The notes under the pieces are model-generated. The model did not search any database. It saw only the letters and a program-made list of their open reading frames with translations, and was not told the origin of the DNA. A stretch of DNA of 55,316 nt from Gemmatimonadota bacterium (lineage in GTDB: Bacteria; Gemmatimonadota; Gemmatimonadetes; Gemmatimonadales; Gemmatimonadaceae), in the NCBI GenBank assembly GCA_021298395.1, contig JAJTFH010000009.1:1-55316 (forward strand), read 5' to 3'. Below, in pieces: positions 46,180-55,315 of the stretch; within the stretch, counting starts at the first letter, position 1, and every line of letters begins with the position of its first letter. Made by a program: the position numbers and the translations under genes.

Positions 46180-47763
46180 GTGCGCCCCCTCCTCCGTGGC
46201 GTCATCGGATTGACCCTGGTGACCTCCGTGCTCGCTGGGCAGCAGTCCGCCGCCGACTCCCTCTGGCGTGCGGGGCGGACCGCCGATGCCGTTCAGGAAT
46301 ACCGTCGGCGCGTCGCCGCCCGTCCCGGGGATATCCAGGCGAATTTCCGTCTCGCCCAGTCGTTCGCATGGCAGGGACAGATCGATTCGGCCCTCGTCCA
46401 CATCCGCATCGCCCGTCGGACCGACCCAAGAGACCCCGACCTCCTGGAGGCGGAAGCCACCTTCCTCTCCTGGGGCCGTCAGTGGCGCGCAGCATTGGTG
46501 CGATTCGATTCACTGATCGCCACCGCATCCCATCCTGCGGACCTTCGCTATCGGAACGGACGCGCGCGAACGCTCGCCTTCCAAGGCGACTTCGCCGCTG
46601 CGCACGCCGTCTATCGAGGCATTCTCCGTTCCGACCCCAGCAATCGAGAGGCGGCATTCGGTCTCGCGCAACTCACGGCGTGGAGCGGACGTCTGGACGA
46701 GGCGGCCTGGCACCTGCGCACCCTCGACGCGGTCCAGCCTGGAGAGACACGGGTCCTCGTCCTCTTGTCCCAGATCGAGGTCTGGCAGGGCCGCGTCACC
46801 GCAGCCGAACGCACCGCCTCGCGGGTCACCCCGGGCGATTCCAGCACTGCCGACGTGCGCGCGCATCGCGAGGGGCTGCTCAGACAGCGCGCCAGCACGG
46901 TGGAGGCCGCGTCGTGGGTGAGTCGTGACTCCGAGGGGAATGCGAACCGCTGGACCAGCTTCAGCGCTCGCGCCCTCGCCCGCGGTGACTGGCACCTCGG
47001 CGTCTCGGCTGGATTGTTGGTCGCCTCGGACGCGTTCCGCACCGGGTCACGTGAACAGGTGGAAGCCACGGTCGCGCATCCCCTCGCGAATGGCACCGTG
47101 TCCGGAGGACTGGGCCTGCGTTCCATCACACCCGCACCGCTCGATCCTGGAGAACCGCCACCCGCGGATCGGCAGCGGGTGACAGGGCAGTTGGGCATCA
47201 CACAGCGTCTCGGTGGCGGCGTCATCGTGCGAGCGGGGGCGTCGCGCTCGGTCTTCGACGAGGTCGCCTCGCTGACCCCCCTGCAACTCGATCTCTCACA
47301 GCGCGAGGCGTCACTGGAATGGGTCGGTGACGGGACCACGAGCCTCCTCGGCGGTGCCTCGATCCTCGAGCTCCGCGATGGGAATCGTCGGTGGCGCTGG
47401 AATGCTCGGGTGAGCCGGCGCGTGGATCCCTCCCTCGTCCTGGGCATCGGGGCGGCGACCTTCGGCTTCGAGTCCCGTGGATTCCGGTATTTCTCTCCGA
47501 ATCGGTTCTCCATCAGAGAGATCACCGCCGACTGGTCGATCGACCGCGGCCCGTGGGTGGCCGCGGCCGGCGCTGGTGCCGGAACCCAGCAGATCGGGAC
47601 CGGCGTCGTCCAGGACCTCTGGCGCGGCGAGCTCCGCGTGGTGCGCCGACTCGGTCGGACCGAGGTGGAAGGTGCGATGCTCCACGCGAACAGCGCCGCC
47701 GCCTCGCTCGTCGGCGCGTATGCCTACACAGCAGGCGGCCTCACGATTCGACGGCGCTTCTGA
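46180..47763 (+). CDS. TPR-containing outer-membrane beta-barrel protein (YaiO-like)
   Basis: 527-residue exported protein. It has a signal peptide (about 1-19, VIGLTLVTSVLAG), an N-terminal TPR solenoid (about 22-215: AADSLWRAGRTADAVQEYRR, FRLAQSFAWQGQIDSAL, GRARTLAFQGDFAAAHAVYR, FGLAQLTAWSGRLDEAAWHLR) and a C-terminal beta-barrel of repeated amphipathic strands ending with TAGGLTIRRRF, a typical terminal aromatic. The layout matches YaiO-family proteins, and PgaA and BcsC combine similar parts: the TPRs bind the growing polysaccharide and the barrel exports it. GTG 46180 is the start. Hand-counted GC3 is about 76% in the first 62 codons. Confidence 0.82.
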   Translation: MRPLLRGVIGLTLVTSVLAGQQSAADSLWRAGRTADAVQEYRRRVAARPGDIQANFRLAQSFAWQGQIDSALVHIRIARRTDPRDPDLLEAEATFLSWGRQWRAALVRFDSLIATASHPADLRYRNGRARTLAFQGDFAAAHAVYRGILRSDPSNREAAFGLAQLTAWSGRLDEAAWHLRTLDAVQPGETRVLVLLSQIEVWQGRVTAAERTASRVTPGDSSTADVRAHREGLLRQRASTVEAASWVSRDSEGNANRWTSFSARALARGDWHLGVSAGLLVASDAFRTGSREQVEATVAHPLANGTVSGGLGLRSITPAPLDPGEPPPADRQRVTGQLGITQRLGGGVIVRAGASRSVFDEVASLTPLQLDLSQREASLEWVGDGTTSLLGGASILELRDGNRRWRWNARVSRRVDPSLVLGIGAATFGFESRGFRYFSPNRFSIREITADWSIDRGPWVAAAGAGAGTQQIGTGVVQDLWRGELRVVRRLGRTEVEGAMLHANSAAASLVGAYAYTAGGLTIRRRF

Positions 47764-47820
47764 ATCGGCTGCGGGTGACGTGGTGCGTGGTCAGCACACC
47801 GCGCCACCTGCGTCGGTGGC

Positions 47821-48411
47821 TTACCGCACCACCCACTCCGCCGCGAGCGCCATCGTCCCCCAGGCGATCGTCAGGATCCCACGCGCCGCACTGTTCGGCA
47901 TCGTCGGCGCCGGGACGAGGGCGATCTGGAGCGACTCGAGCGACTCCGCCGCGGTCCGCGAGGTCAACGGCACGCGCACCAGGTCCTTCGAACCGTCATA
48001 CTCCGTCCCCCACTGCCCGGTGTTCTTGTTGATGATGAGGAGCGTCTTCCCCCCCTCGCGCACCGCGTAGAGCGAGTAGGCACCCTTCGGGACCTCGGCC
48101 CCACCGATGGTGAGATCGACCTCCGTGGTCAGCGTGGTCGCGGCATTCGCCCCGACGCGCCAGACCGTCCCATCCTTCGCGAGCTCGGTCGGGAGCCCCG
48201 CGCGCCCACGCACATGGGGCTGGCCGTACTCCACCTTGATGGTGAGCGGGGTCGGTGCCGGCTGCCCCTGCACCCGTGGGGTGGAGAGGGAGACGACTGT
48301 GGTCGCCCGCGTGCTGGCAGCCGCGGTCAGGCGGCTGCCCTGCGCCGCGACCGACGAGGAGGCGGCACTACCAAGGAGGGCGAGGGAGAGGATGATCCGG
48401 AAACGACGCAT
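47821..48411 (-). CDS. Secreted DUF2911 protein
   Basis: 196-residue exported protein. The signal peptide is at about 1-23 (RRFRIILSLALLGSAASSSVAAQ). The DUF2911 core is recognisable as IKVEYGQPHVRGRAG, VWRVGANAATTLTTEVDLTIGG, VPKGAYSLYAV and LLIINKNTGQWGTEYD. The family is common in Gemmatimonadota and Bacteroidota and its function is unknown. ATG 48411 opens the signal peptide, with GGAG about nine bases upstream. It is divergent from the photoreceptor-like regulator gene. Confidence 0.88.
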   Translation of the reverse strand: MRRFRIILSLALLGSAASSSVAAQGSRLTAAASTRATTVVSLSTPRVQGQPAPTPLTIKVEYGQPHVRGRAGLPTELAKDGTVWRVGANAATTLTTEVDLTIGGAEVPKGAYSLYAVREGGKTLLIINKNTGQWGTEYDGSKDLVRVPLTSRTAAESLESLQIALVPAPTMPNSAARGILTIAWGTMALAAEWVVR

Positions 48412-48471
48412 GGGATGCTCCGATTGAGAGTGGTGATTCGTACAGGAAATCACTGAACGGTTCCTAGGAAT

Positions 48472-48513
48472 TATCTTGACAGGAGGACCGTTTGTCCAGT
48501 TTATTTCTGGACA
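48472..48513 (+). promoter_or_regulatory. Promoter/operator region of the MerR-B12 regulator
   Basis: TATCTT (48472-48477) and TTGACA (48476-48481) precede a perfect 7-bp inverted repeat, TGTCCAG (48493-48499) and CTGGACA (48507-48513), with seven T/A bases between them. Using TTGACA as a -35, TTATTT in the spacer (48501-48506) would be a -10 after 19 bases, MerR-like. AGGAGG at 48481-48486 is five bases from TTG 48492. The repeat is a candidate autoregulatory operator. Confidence 0.5.
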
Positions 48514-49469
48514 TGGCTGAGCCTGACGGCGCCCCCTTCCTCCACCCGATGCGCATCGTCGCACAACGGACCGGGCTCACCCCGGACCTGCTGCGCGCAT
48601 GGGAAAAGCGCTATGGCGCCATTCGGCCGGTCCGAAGTGCCGGTGGTCAGCGGCACTACACCGATGCGGATATCGATCGCCTGCGGTTGCTCGTCCGGCT
48701 CACCCGCCTCGGTCGGCAGATCGGCCAGGTGGCGACCCTGCCGAACGACGAGCTCCAGAAGCTCATCCTCGCCGAGGAGCGGGCCGCCGAACTCAACCGG
48801 GCCCCCTCCGGCGACGGCCCCGCGATCGAGAGCTTCCTCTCCTCCGCACTCATCGCCGTCGAGACCTTCGACGGCCATGCCTTGGAGATGACCCTTCGCA
48901 CCGCCGCCCTCCGGCTCCCCGCCGACGAGGTCATCGATCAGGTGATCGGTCCGATGCTTTTCACCATCGGGTCGCTCTGGCACCAGGGGCTCCTCCTCCC
49001 CGCCAACGAACATCTCGCGACGGCGACCATCCGACGCGTCCTCACCTGGATGGGAGAGAGCTCGGCCCCCCCGCAGGGGGCACCGGTCGTCGTGGTCGGG
49101 ACACCCGCGGGTCAGCTCCACGAGCTCGGCGCGATGCTCGCCGCGACGAGCGCCGGCGGCCATGGCTGGCGGGTGATCTACCTCGGTCCGAATCTTCCGG
49201 CCGAGGAATTGGCGCGCGCCGCGCAGATCGCCAAGGCCGATGCCGTCGCGCTCTCCATCGTCTACCCGACCGACGACCCCCGCATCACCCGCGAGCTCCG
49301 CACGCTGCGATCCCTGTTGCCGCCGCGCGTCGGGCTGGTGATCGGTGGGAGCGGCGCGGCGGCGTATGGCGAGGTCGTCTCGGAGATCGGCGCCGATGCG
49401 CTCACCTCGGTGACGGATCTCCGGCGCTGGCTGCGTGCGCGCGCCACGACCGTGTTCGCGCGCGCCTGA
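48492..49469 (+). CDS. CarH/LitR-like MerR-family regulator with B12-binding photoreceptor domain
   Basis: 325-residue transcription factor. The MerR HTH (about 17-85) has TGLTPDLLRAWEKRYGAIRP and AGGQRHYTDADIDRL. The four-helix B12-capping domain (about 115-195) contains LWHQGLLLPANEHL: W163, H164, then E173-H174, the W-H-x8-E-H signature of CarH/LitR proteins that hold 5'-deoxyadenosylcobalamin and respond to light. The Rossmann domain (about 197-310) has QLHELG with H210 as probable lower cobalt ligand, plus VIYLGPNLPAEEL and GGSGAAAYG. The dark tetramer of such proteins represses target genes. TTG 48492 has AGGAGG five bases upstream; ATG 48513 is the alternative. Targets are unknown: no carotenoid or photolyase genes are nearby. 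Confidence 0.88.
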   Translation: MSSLFLDMAEPDGAPFLHPMRIVAQRTGLTPDLLRAWEKRYGAIRPVRSAGGQRHYTDADIDRLRLLVRLTRLGRQIGQVATLPNDELQKLILAEERAAELNRAPSGDGPAIESFLSSALIAVETFDGHALEMTLRTAALRLPADEVIDQVIGPMLFTIGSLWHQGLLLPANEHLATATIRRVLTWMGESSAPPQGAPVVVVGTPAGQLHELGAMLAATSAGGHGWRVIYLGPNLPAEELARAAQIAKADAVALSIVYPTDDPRITRELRTLRSLLPPRVGLVIGGSGAAAYGEVVSEIGADALTSVTDLRRWLRARATTVFARA

Positions 49470-49476
49470 TCCTCGC

Positions 49477-49501
49477 GGGGCCCTCGCCACGCGAGGGCCC
49501 C
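49477..49501. terminator. Hairpin between convergent genes
   Basis: An 11-bp perfect stem (GGGGCCCTCGC at 49477-49487 with GCGAGGGCCCC at 49491-49501) and a three-base loop sit between the stop codons of the regulator and the dipeptidase. There is no T tract, so it may be a bidirectional or factor-assisted terminator. Confidence 0.6.
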
Positions 49502-49508
49502 GAAGGAC

Positions 49509-50738
49509 CTACCGCCGCACGCCATCCATCTCCGCGATCGTCTTCGTGCTCGGCGCTCGCGTGGCGCGGAGTCGCACCGCCACCCGCTCCGCCTGGGCGA
49601 AGACGCGGAGGATGTTCTCCCCGGCGAGCTTCCGCAGATCGGCCTCGCTCCACCCGCGACGGGAGAGCTCGGCGAAGAGCGCAGGATAGGTCGAGACATC
49701 CTCGAGCCCTTCGACCACGTCGCTGATCCCATCGAAGTCCCCCCCGATCCCCACATGATCGCTCCCGGCGACCTTCCGGATCTGCTCGATGTGATCGGCG
49801 ACCTGCGCGAGCGTGGCGCGCGGCGCACTCGCCGGCCGCTGCGCCGCTGGCGTCCGATTCCACTCCACCACCGCCTGTGAGGTGAATCCGGGGACGAAGG
49901 TCACCATCACCAGGCCCCCGTTCTTCGGCATCCGTCGGAGGATCGAGTCCGGAACGTTGCGGGGATGATCGGCGAGTGCCCGCGCGTTCGAATGCGAGAA
50001 GATCACCGGCGCCTCGCTCACATCGAGCGCCTGGCTCATCACGGACGGTGCGACGTGCGAGAGGTCGACGAGCATCCCGAGCCGATTCATCTCCCGCACG
50101 ACCTCCTTCCCGAAGGCCGTGAGTCCGCCATGGCGCTGCACCCCCGTCGCGGCATCGGCCCACTCGAGGGTCTGATTGTGCGTGAGCGTCATATACCGAG
50201 CGCCGAGGTCATAGAACGCGCGCAGGGCGCCGAGCGAGTTCTCGATCGCATGCCCGCCCTCCATCCCCAGCACCCCACCGATGCGGCCACGCTGGAAGGC
50301 CGCTCGGAGTTCGGCCGCACTGCTCGCAGAGGCGAGCTGTTCCGGGTACTTCGCCATCACACGGCGCGCGATATCGATCTGCTCGAGCTGCACCTTGGCG
50401 TACCCCTGCCGCGCGATGCTCGTGTCCCCGGGGATGTAGACCGACCAGAACTGTCCACCGAGTCGGCCGGCAGCGAGACGCGCGAGATCGGTGTGTCCCA
50501 CGGTGCGCTGCCGAAGGTCGTACGCCTCCACATCACTCGGCGCCGTCTTGCTCTCGCGGATCGCCCACGGGAGATCGTTGTGCCCGTCGATGAGTGGCGT
50601 CGAGGTCAGGACCTTGAGCGCCTTCGCGAGATGCGGATCCTGCGTGGGCGTGGCGGCTCGTTGAGCCGTCGCGGGGATGGTACGACCCACAAGGAGCAGG
50701 CCGGCGACGAGAGCGTGACGAATGCAGCGCGGTGACAT
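49509..50738 (-). CDS. Secreted M19-family (renal-type) dipeptidase
   Basis: 409-residue zinc dipeptidase. It has a signal peptide (about 1-26, ALVAGLLLVGRTIPATAQ), the metal-binding LIDGHNDLPWAI, the catalytic region GVLGMEGGHAIEN, RYMTLTHNQTLEWADAATG, LVDLSHVAPSVMSQAL, IFSHSNARALADHPRN and the terminal VGIGGDFDGI. Such enzymes hydrolyse L-D or L-L dipeptides, including cell-wall fragments. Its upstream neighbour is a D-aminoacylase, so the pair may use D-amino-acid compounds. ATG 50738 opens the signal peptide. A TACCTT hexamer at 50770-50775 could start a transcript about 25 bases ahead. Confidence 0.92.
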   Translation of the reverse strand: MSPRCIRHALVAGLLLVGRTIPATAQRAATPTQDPHLAKALKVLTSTPLIDGHNDLPWAIRESKTAPSDVEAYDLRQRTVGHTDLARLAAGRLGGQFWSVYIPGDTSIARQGYAKVQLEQIDIARRVMAKYPEQLASASSAAELRAAFQRGRIGGVLGMEGGHAIENSLGALRAFYDLGARYMTLTHNQTLEWADAATGVQRHGGLTAFGKEVVREMNRLGMLVDLSHVAPSVMSQALDVSEAPVIFSHSNARALADHPRNVPDSILRRMPKNGGLVMVTFVPGFTSQAVVEWNRTPAAQRPASAPRATLAQVADHIEQIRKVAGSDHVGIGGDFDGISDVVEGLEDVSTYPALFAELSRRGWSEADLRKLAGENILRVFAQAERVAVRLRATRAPSTKTIAEMDGVRR

Positions 50739-50769
50739 CGGTGAGCCTCGAGGAGGGAGACCCCCGGAA

Positions 50770-50775
50770 GGTAAC
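50770..50775 (-). promoter_or_regulatory. Candidate -10-like hexamer TACCTT before dipeptidase
   Basis: TACCTT, six bases, then predicted G50763, which would give a 25-base leader to ATG 50738. It is a weaker match than the other sites and may be chance. Confidence 0.35.
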
Positions 50776-50785
50776 CCGTCCCGCC

Positions 50786-52411
50786 CTAGCCGCGGAGCGC
50801 GCGCCCCGTCCGGAGCCCACGCCCGCCATCGACGAAGGTGAGCCCACCATTCACGATCGTCGCGGTGATCCCCTCGGCGTACTGGAAGGGATCGCGAAAG
50901 TCGGCACGATCGCTGACCCGGTCCGCGTCGAAGACGACTACGTCGGCATACGTACCGATGGCGAGCCGCCCGCGCGAGGTGATCCCGACCCGTGACGCCG
51001 GGAGCGCGGTCATCTTCTGCAACGCCTGCTCGAGGGTCAGGGTCTTCCGCTCGCGCACATAGCGGCCGAGGACGCGGGCGAAGCTCCCCGCCCCGCGCGG
51101 ATGCGGGGAGCCGCGGCGCGCGGGCCCACTGACCGCGTACGCCGTCCCGTCGGAGGCGACCATCCCCTGCGGATGCGCGAGGATCCGCTCGAGGTTTGCC
51201 TCGCTCATCGCGAAGCCGATCATGCTCACGGAGCCGTCGTTGCGCCGGAGGAGCCCCACCGCCACATCGTAGGGATCGAGCGAGAGCTGCTGCGCGAAGC
51301 TCCCGAGCCGCTGCCCCACCACCACCTCGTCCTCGGCGACGGCGACGCGCGAGATCTGGACGTTCTCCCACCCGCCGATCAGCGCCGCCTTCTCGTTCGC
51401 CTCCGCCCGGATGCGATCCGCCGTCGCACGGTCCTCGATCCGCTCGAAGAAGCGCGCCATCCCGCCATCACGCGTCCACGCCGGGAAGAGGTTCGTGAGC
51501 CCGGTGTGGTAGGCGAGATAGGGATAGCGATCGAAGGCGACGTCGAGGCCGGTGGCGCGCGCCGTACCGATCCGCTCGAAGACGGTGTCGAGCTTGGTCC
51601 AATTCCGCGGGCCCTGCGTCTTGAGATGGGCGATCTGCAACCCGCACGTCGCCCCACGGGCCACGGCGATCGCCTCCTCCACCGCCTCGACCAACGCATC
51701 ATCCTCGTTGCGCAGGTGGGTGTGATACGCGAGCCCACGCTCGGCGAGCGGCGCGCAGAGGGCGATCAGTTCCTCGAGGGAGGCGAAGGCACCGGGGGTG
51801 TACTCGAGCCCGGTCGACGTCCCGAGTGCGCCATCAGCGAGGGCGCGCTCGACGAGCGTCACCATCCGGCGGAGCTCGGCCGGCGTCGCCGGACGATCCG
51901 CCTCCCCCACCACGAGCGCCCGCACGCTCCCGAGGCCGACGAGGGTCCCGATGTTGGTCGAGGGTCCGACGCGATCGAAGCGCTCGAGCACCGCGGCGAT
52001 CGTCAGCGGCGCATCACCATCCGGATCCATCGCCGGTGCGCGCGAGCTCCCGTCGGCCCCGACGATGATCGTCGTCACCCCCTGCCGGATGAGCGACTCC
52101 TGCATCGGGTCGTCGACGACCGTGCCATCGCCATGCGAGTGCACATCGACGAATCCCGGGGCCACGATCCGGTCACGACAGTCGAGCTCGACCGCACCCT
52201 GCTCCCGGAGCTTGCGCCCGATGGCCGTGATGCGGTCGCCGGTGATCGCGAGGTCGGCCTGGAAGCGTGGGCGACCGAGCCCGTCGATGATCACCCCGCC
52301 CCGCAGGATGAGATCGGGGGCCTCGCGGGCGCTGCGCAGGATCGTCGGGGCGCCCAGCACGCCCCCGACCGCCACGGTCATCTGCCCCAGGAAATGCCGA
52401 CGCGTCGTCAC
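50786..52411 (-). CDS. Tat-exported N-acyl-D-amino-acid deacylase family protein
   Basis: 541-residue amidohydrolase of the D-aminoacylase type. The N-terminus has a twin-arginine signal (TTRRHFLGQMTVAVGGVLGAP), which implies folding and metal loading before export. The metal-site motifs FVDVHSHGDG and LQIAHLKTQG, plus GALGTSTGLEYTPGAF and YHTHLRNE, match this family, as does the C-terminal small beta domain (YADVVVFDAD). The substrate may be N-acyl-D-amino acids or D-amino dipeptides. GTG 52411 was chosen because it places the RR motif near the N-terminus. It is followed after 47 bases by the M19 dipeptidase gene. Confidence 0.9.
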   Translation of the reverse strand: MTTRRHFLGQMTVAVGGVLGAPTILRSAREAPDLILRGGVIIDGLGRPRFQADLAITGDRITAIGRKLREQGAVELDCRDRIVAPGFVDVHSHGDGTVVDDPMQESLIRQGVTTIIVGADGSSRAPAMDPDGDAPLTIAAVLERFDRVGPSTNIGTLVGLGSVRALVVGEADRPATPAELRRMVTLVERALADGALGTSTGLEYTPGAFASLEELIALCAPLAERGLAYHTHLRNEDDALVEAVEEAIAVARGATCGLQIAHLKTQGPRNWTKLDTVFERIGTARATGLDVAFDRYPYLAYHTGLTNLFPAWTRDGGMARFFERIEDRATADRIRAEANEKAALIGGWENVQISRVAVAEDEVVVGQRLGSFAQQLSLDPYDVAVGLLRRNDGSVSMIGFAMSEANLERILAHPQGMVASDGTAYAVSGPARRGSPHPRGAGSFARVLGRYVRERKTLTLEQALQKMTALPASRVGITSRGRLAIGTYADVVVFDADRVSDRADFRDPFQYAEGITATIVNGGLTFVDGGRGLRTGRALRG

Positions 52412-52445
52412 TCCTGAAGGATGCCCTCGCCGACGGGAAAGCGAA

Positions 52446-52477
52446 ACGGGCGTGGGACCTCGCGGTCCCACGCCCGT
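52446..52477 (-). terminator. Rho-independent-like terminator of ahcY
   Basis: A perfect 14-bp stem closed by a GCGA tetraloop (on the minus strand), directly after the ahcY stop, followed on that strand by TTCGCTTTC, a weak T-rich run. It separates ahcY from the D-aminoacylase gene. Confidence 0.8.
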
Positions 52478-52498
52478 CCGCATCGCCCTACCGCGCGA

Positions 52499-54016
<1,518 letters not shown>

Positions 54017-54044
54017 GCGAGTCTCAGGTGACAGGTGAAAGGGA

Positions 54045-54983
54045 TCAGGTAGAAAGGACAGCGGTGAACAGCGTGGGACCCTTCGCCAACGGCGCGGCGG
54101 GCAGGGCGTGATGGCGAATGGAACGGAAACCGGCCTGCAGCGCCCAGTCGCGGAGCTGCGTGGGATCGAAACCAAGCCAGACATGCCCCATCGTCTGCCG
54201 GTACTCGGCGTGATCGTGTGGGAGCATGTCGACGAGGAGGAGGCGCCCCCCGGTCGGGCGCAGCGTGCGACGGATCTCGGCGAGCACCGCCCCCGGATCG
54301 GCCACGTAGTGGAGCACGAGGGAGACCACGGCGAGATCGAGCGCCCCATCCTCGATCGGGAGGGTCTCGAGCGAGCCCTCACGGAGCTCCACGTTGTCGA
54401 GCGCCGCGAGTCGAGCGCGCGCCGCCTTGAGCATCGCCGCCGACTCGTCCACCGCGATGACGCGCGAGACGAACGGCGCCATCACCTCGGCGAGCTGGCC
54501 GGTGCCGCAGCCGAGGTCGCCGACCTGCGCGCGCTCATCGAGAAGACCGACGAGGGCGAAGAGTTCGGTACGGACCCCGAAGAGTTCGCCGCGCAGCTTG
54601 TCCCACTGCGCGGCGGAGGAGGCGAAGAAGGCCTGCGAGCGGGTGTGGCGATCGGCGAGGACCCCGACGACACGCTCGGCGTCCCGGCGCGCGGCGGGGA
54701 GCTGTTCGGCCTCCGCGCGGACCGCGCTCCAGAGCCGCTTGGTCCCGGCGTCGAGCCCCTTGGTGTCGAGGCGATAGCGATTGGAGGTCCCGTCCTCGCG
54801 CGAGCCGATCCAGGCCGCATCGGCGAGCACCTTGAGGTGCCGGCTGACCGTCGACTGCGGGAGCTGCAGCACCGTCCGGAGTTCGGAGACGGTGAGCTCG
54901 TGCCGCTCCAGCACCAGCAGGACGCGGGTGCGGATCGGGTCGGCGAGGGCCGAGAGGCGGTCGTGGAGGAGGGTCTTCTTCAT
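54045..54983 (-). CDS. ArsR-family regulator fused to SAM-methyltransferase domain
   Basis: 312-residue two-domain protein. The ArsR winged helix (about 1-90) has [26 protein letters not shown] and [16 protein letters not shown]; no obvious Cys metal site is seen. The class I methyltransferase domain (about 140-300) has [15 protein letters not shown] (motif I), [24 protein letters not shown] and GGRLLLVDM. Similar fusions, such as SahR-type regulators, accompany methionine-cycle genes, and its neighbour is ahcY. The likely role is sensing SAM or SAH and repressing its own operon; real methyl transfer is not excluded. The start codon lies in a perfect palindrome (54979-55000). Confidence 0.88.
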   Translation of the reverse strand: MKKTLLHDRLSALADPIRTRVLLVLERHELTVSELRTVLQLPQSTVSRHLKVLADAAWIGSREDGTSNRYRLDTKGLDAGTKRLWSAVRAEAEQLPAARRDAERVVGVLADRHTRSQAFFASSAAQWDKLRGELFGVRTELFALVGLLDERAQVGDLGCGTGQLAEVMAPFVSRVIAVDESAAMLKAARARLAALDNVELREGSLETLPIEDGALDLAVVSLVLHYVADPGAVLAEIRRTLRPTGGRLLLVDMLPHDHAEYRQTMGHVWLGFDPTQLRDWALQAGFRSIRHHALPAAPLAKGPTLFTAVLST

Positions 54984-55000
54984 CCGTATATCCGGATGAA
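54979..55000. promoter_or_regulatory. Palindromic operator over the ArsR-methyltransferase start codon
   Basis: TTCATCCG (54979-54986) and CGGATGAA (54993-55000) form a perfect 8-bp inverted repeat with a six-base TA-rich centre. The start codon (54981-54983) is inside one arm. It is a candidate ArsR-dimer site controlling the regulator-ahcY operon. A TAACCT hexamer at 55001-55006 lies beside it. Confidence 0.65.
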
Positions 55001-55069
55001 AGGTTAACTAGGGGCGCCCCCCGGTCAAGGGTGGGTGCGAGCACTCAAGACGGGGGGGGTAGCGCGTGC

Positions 55070-55315
55070 CTACGGGTGCCCGCGCTCGAGGGCTGCCGTC
55101 CGCCCCGCCAGCTCGCGGCCGACATAGCAGTGCATCCCGATCGCCTGCAGCCCGGCCCGCCGGACGTGCCGCCGGTACTGCTCCGCACTCCGATGGTGCC
55201 AATCGGCGTGGTCCCCCTCGATCGCATCCTCGGTCGCGTAGGCCTCGAGGTAGACCACCCCACCGAGCCGATCGGCGATCGCGGACAGCCCGGTGTTGAG
55301 CTCGCGGTCGGGCAC
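55070..55315 (-). CDS. Partial hypothetical protein at window edge
   Basis: At least 81 residues are visible, ending with ERGHP. The gene may begin beyond the window: a GTG codon at 55315 is the first possible start seen but may be internal. The sequence includes VVYLEAYATEDAIEGDHADWHHRSAEQY and GLQAIGMHCYVGREL as separate stretches, with many His, Asp and Trp residues. I do not recognise the family; it could be a small cupin- or monooxygenase-like enzyme, but that is a guess. It is 86 bases upstream of the ArsR-type gene on the same strand. Confidence 0.5.
   Translation of the reverse strand: MPDRELNTGLSAIADRLGGVVYLEAYATEDAIEGDHADWHHRSAEQYRRHVRRAGLQAIGMHCYVGRELAGRTAALERGHP

Noticed and set aside
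47764-47820. Possible hairpin between the convergent barrel and DUF2911 genes
   Set aside because: Only imperfect, short complementary stretches were seen (GGTGG/CCACC type), partly inside the DUF2911 gene, and no T tract.
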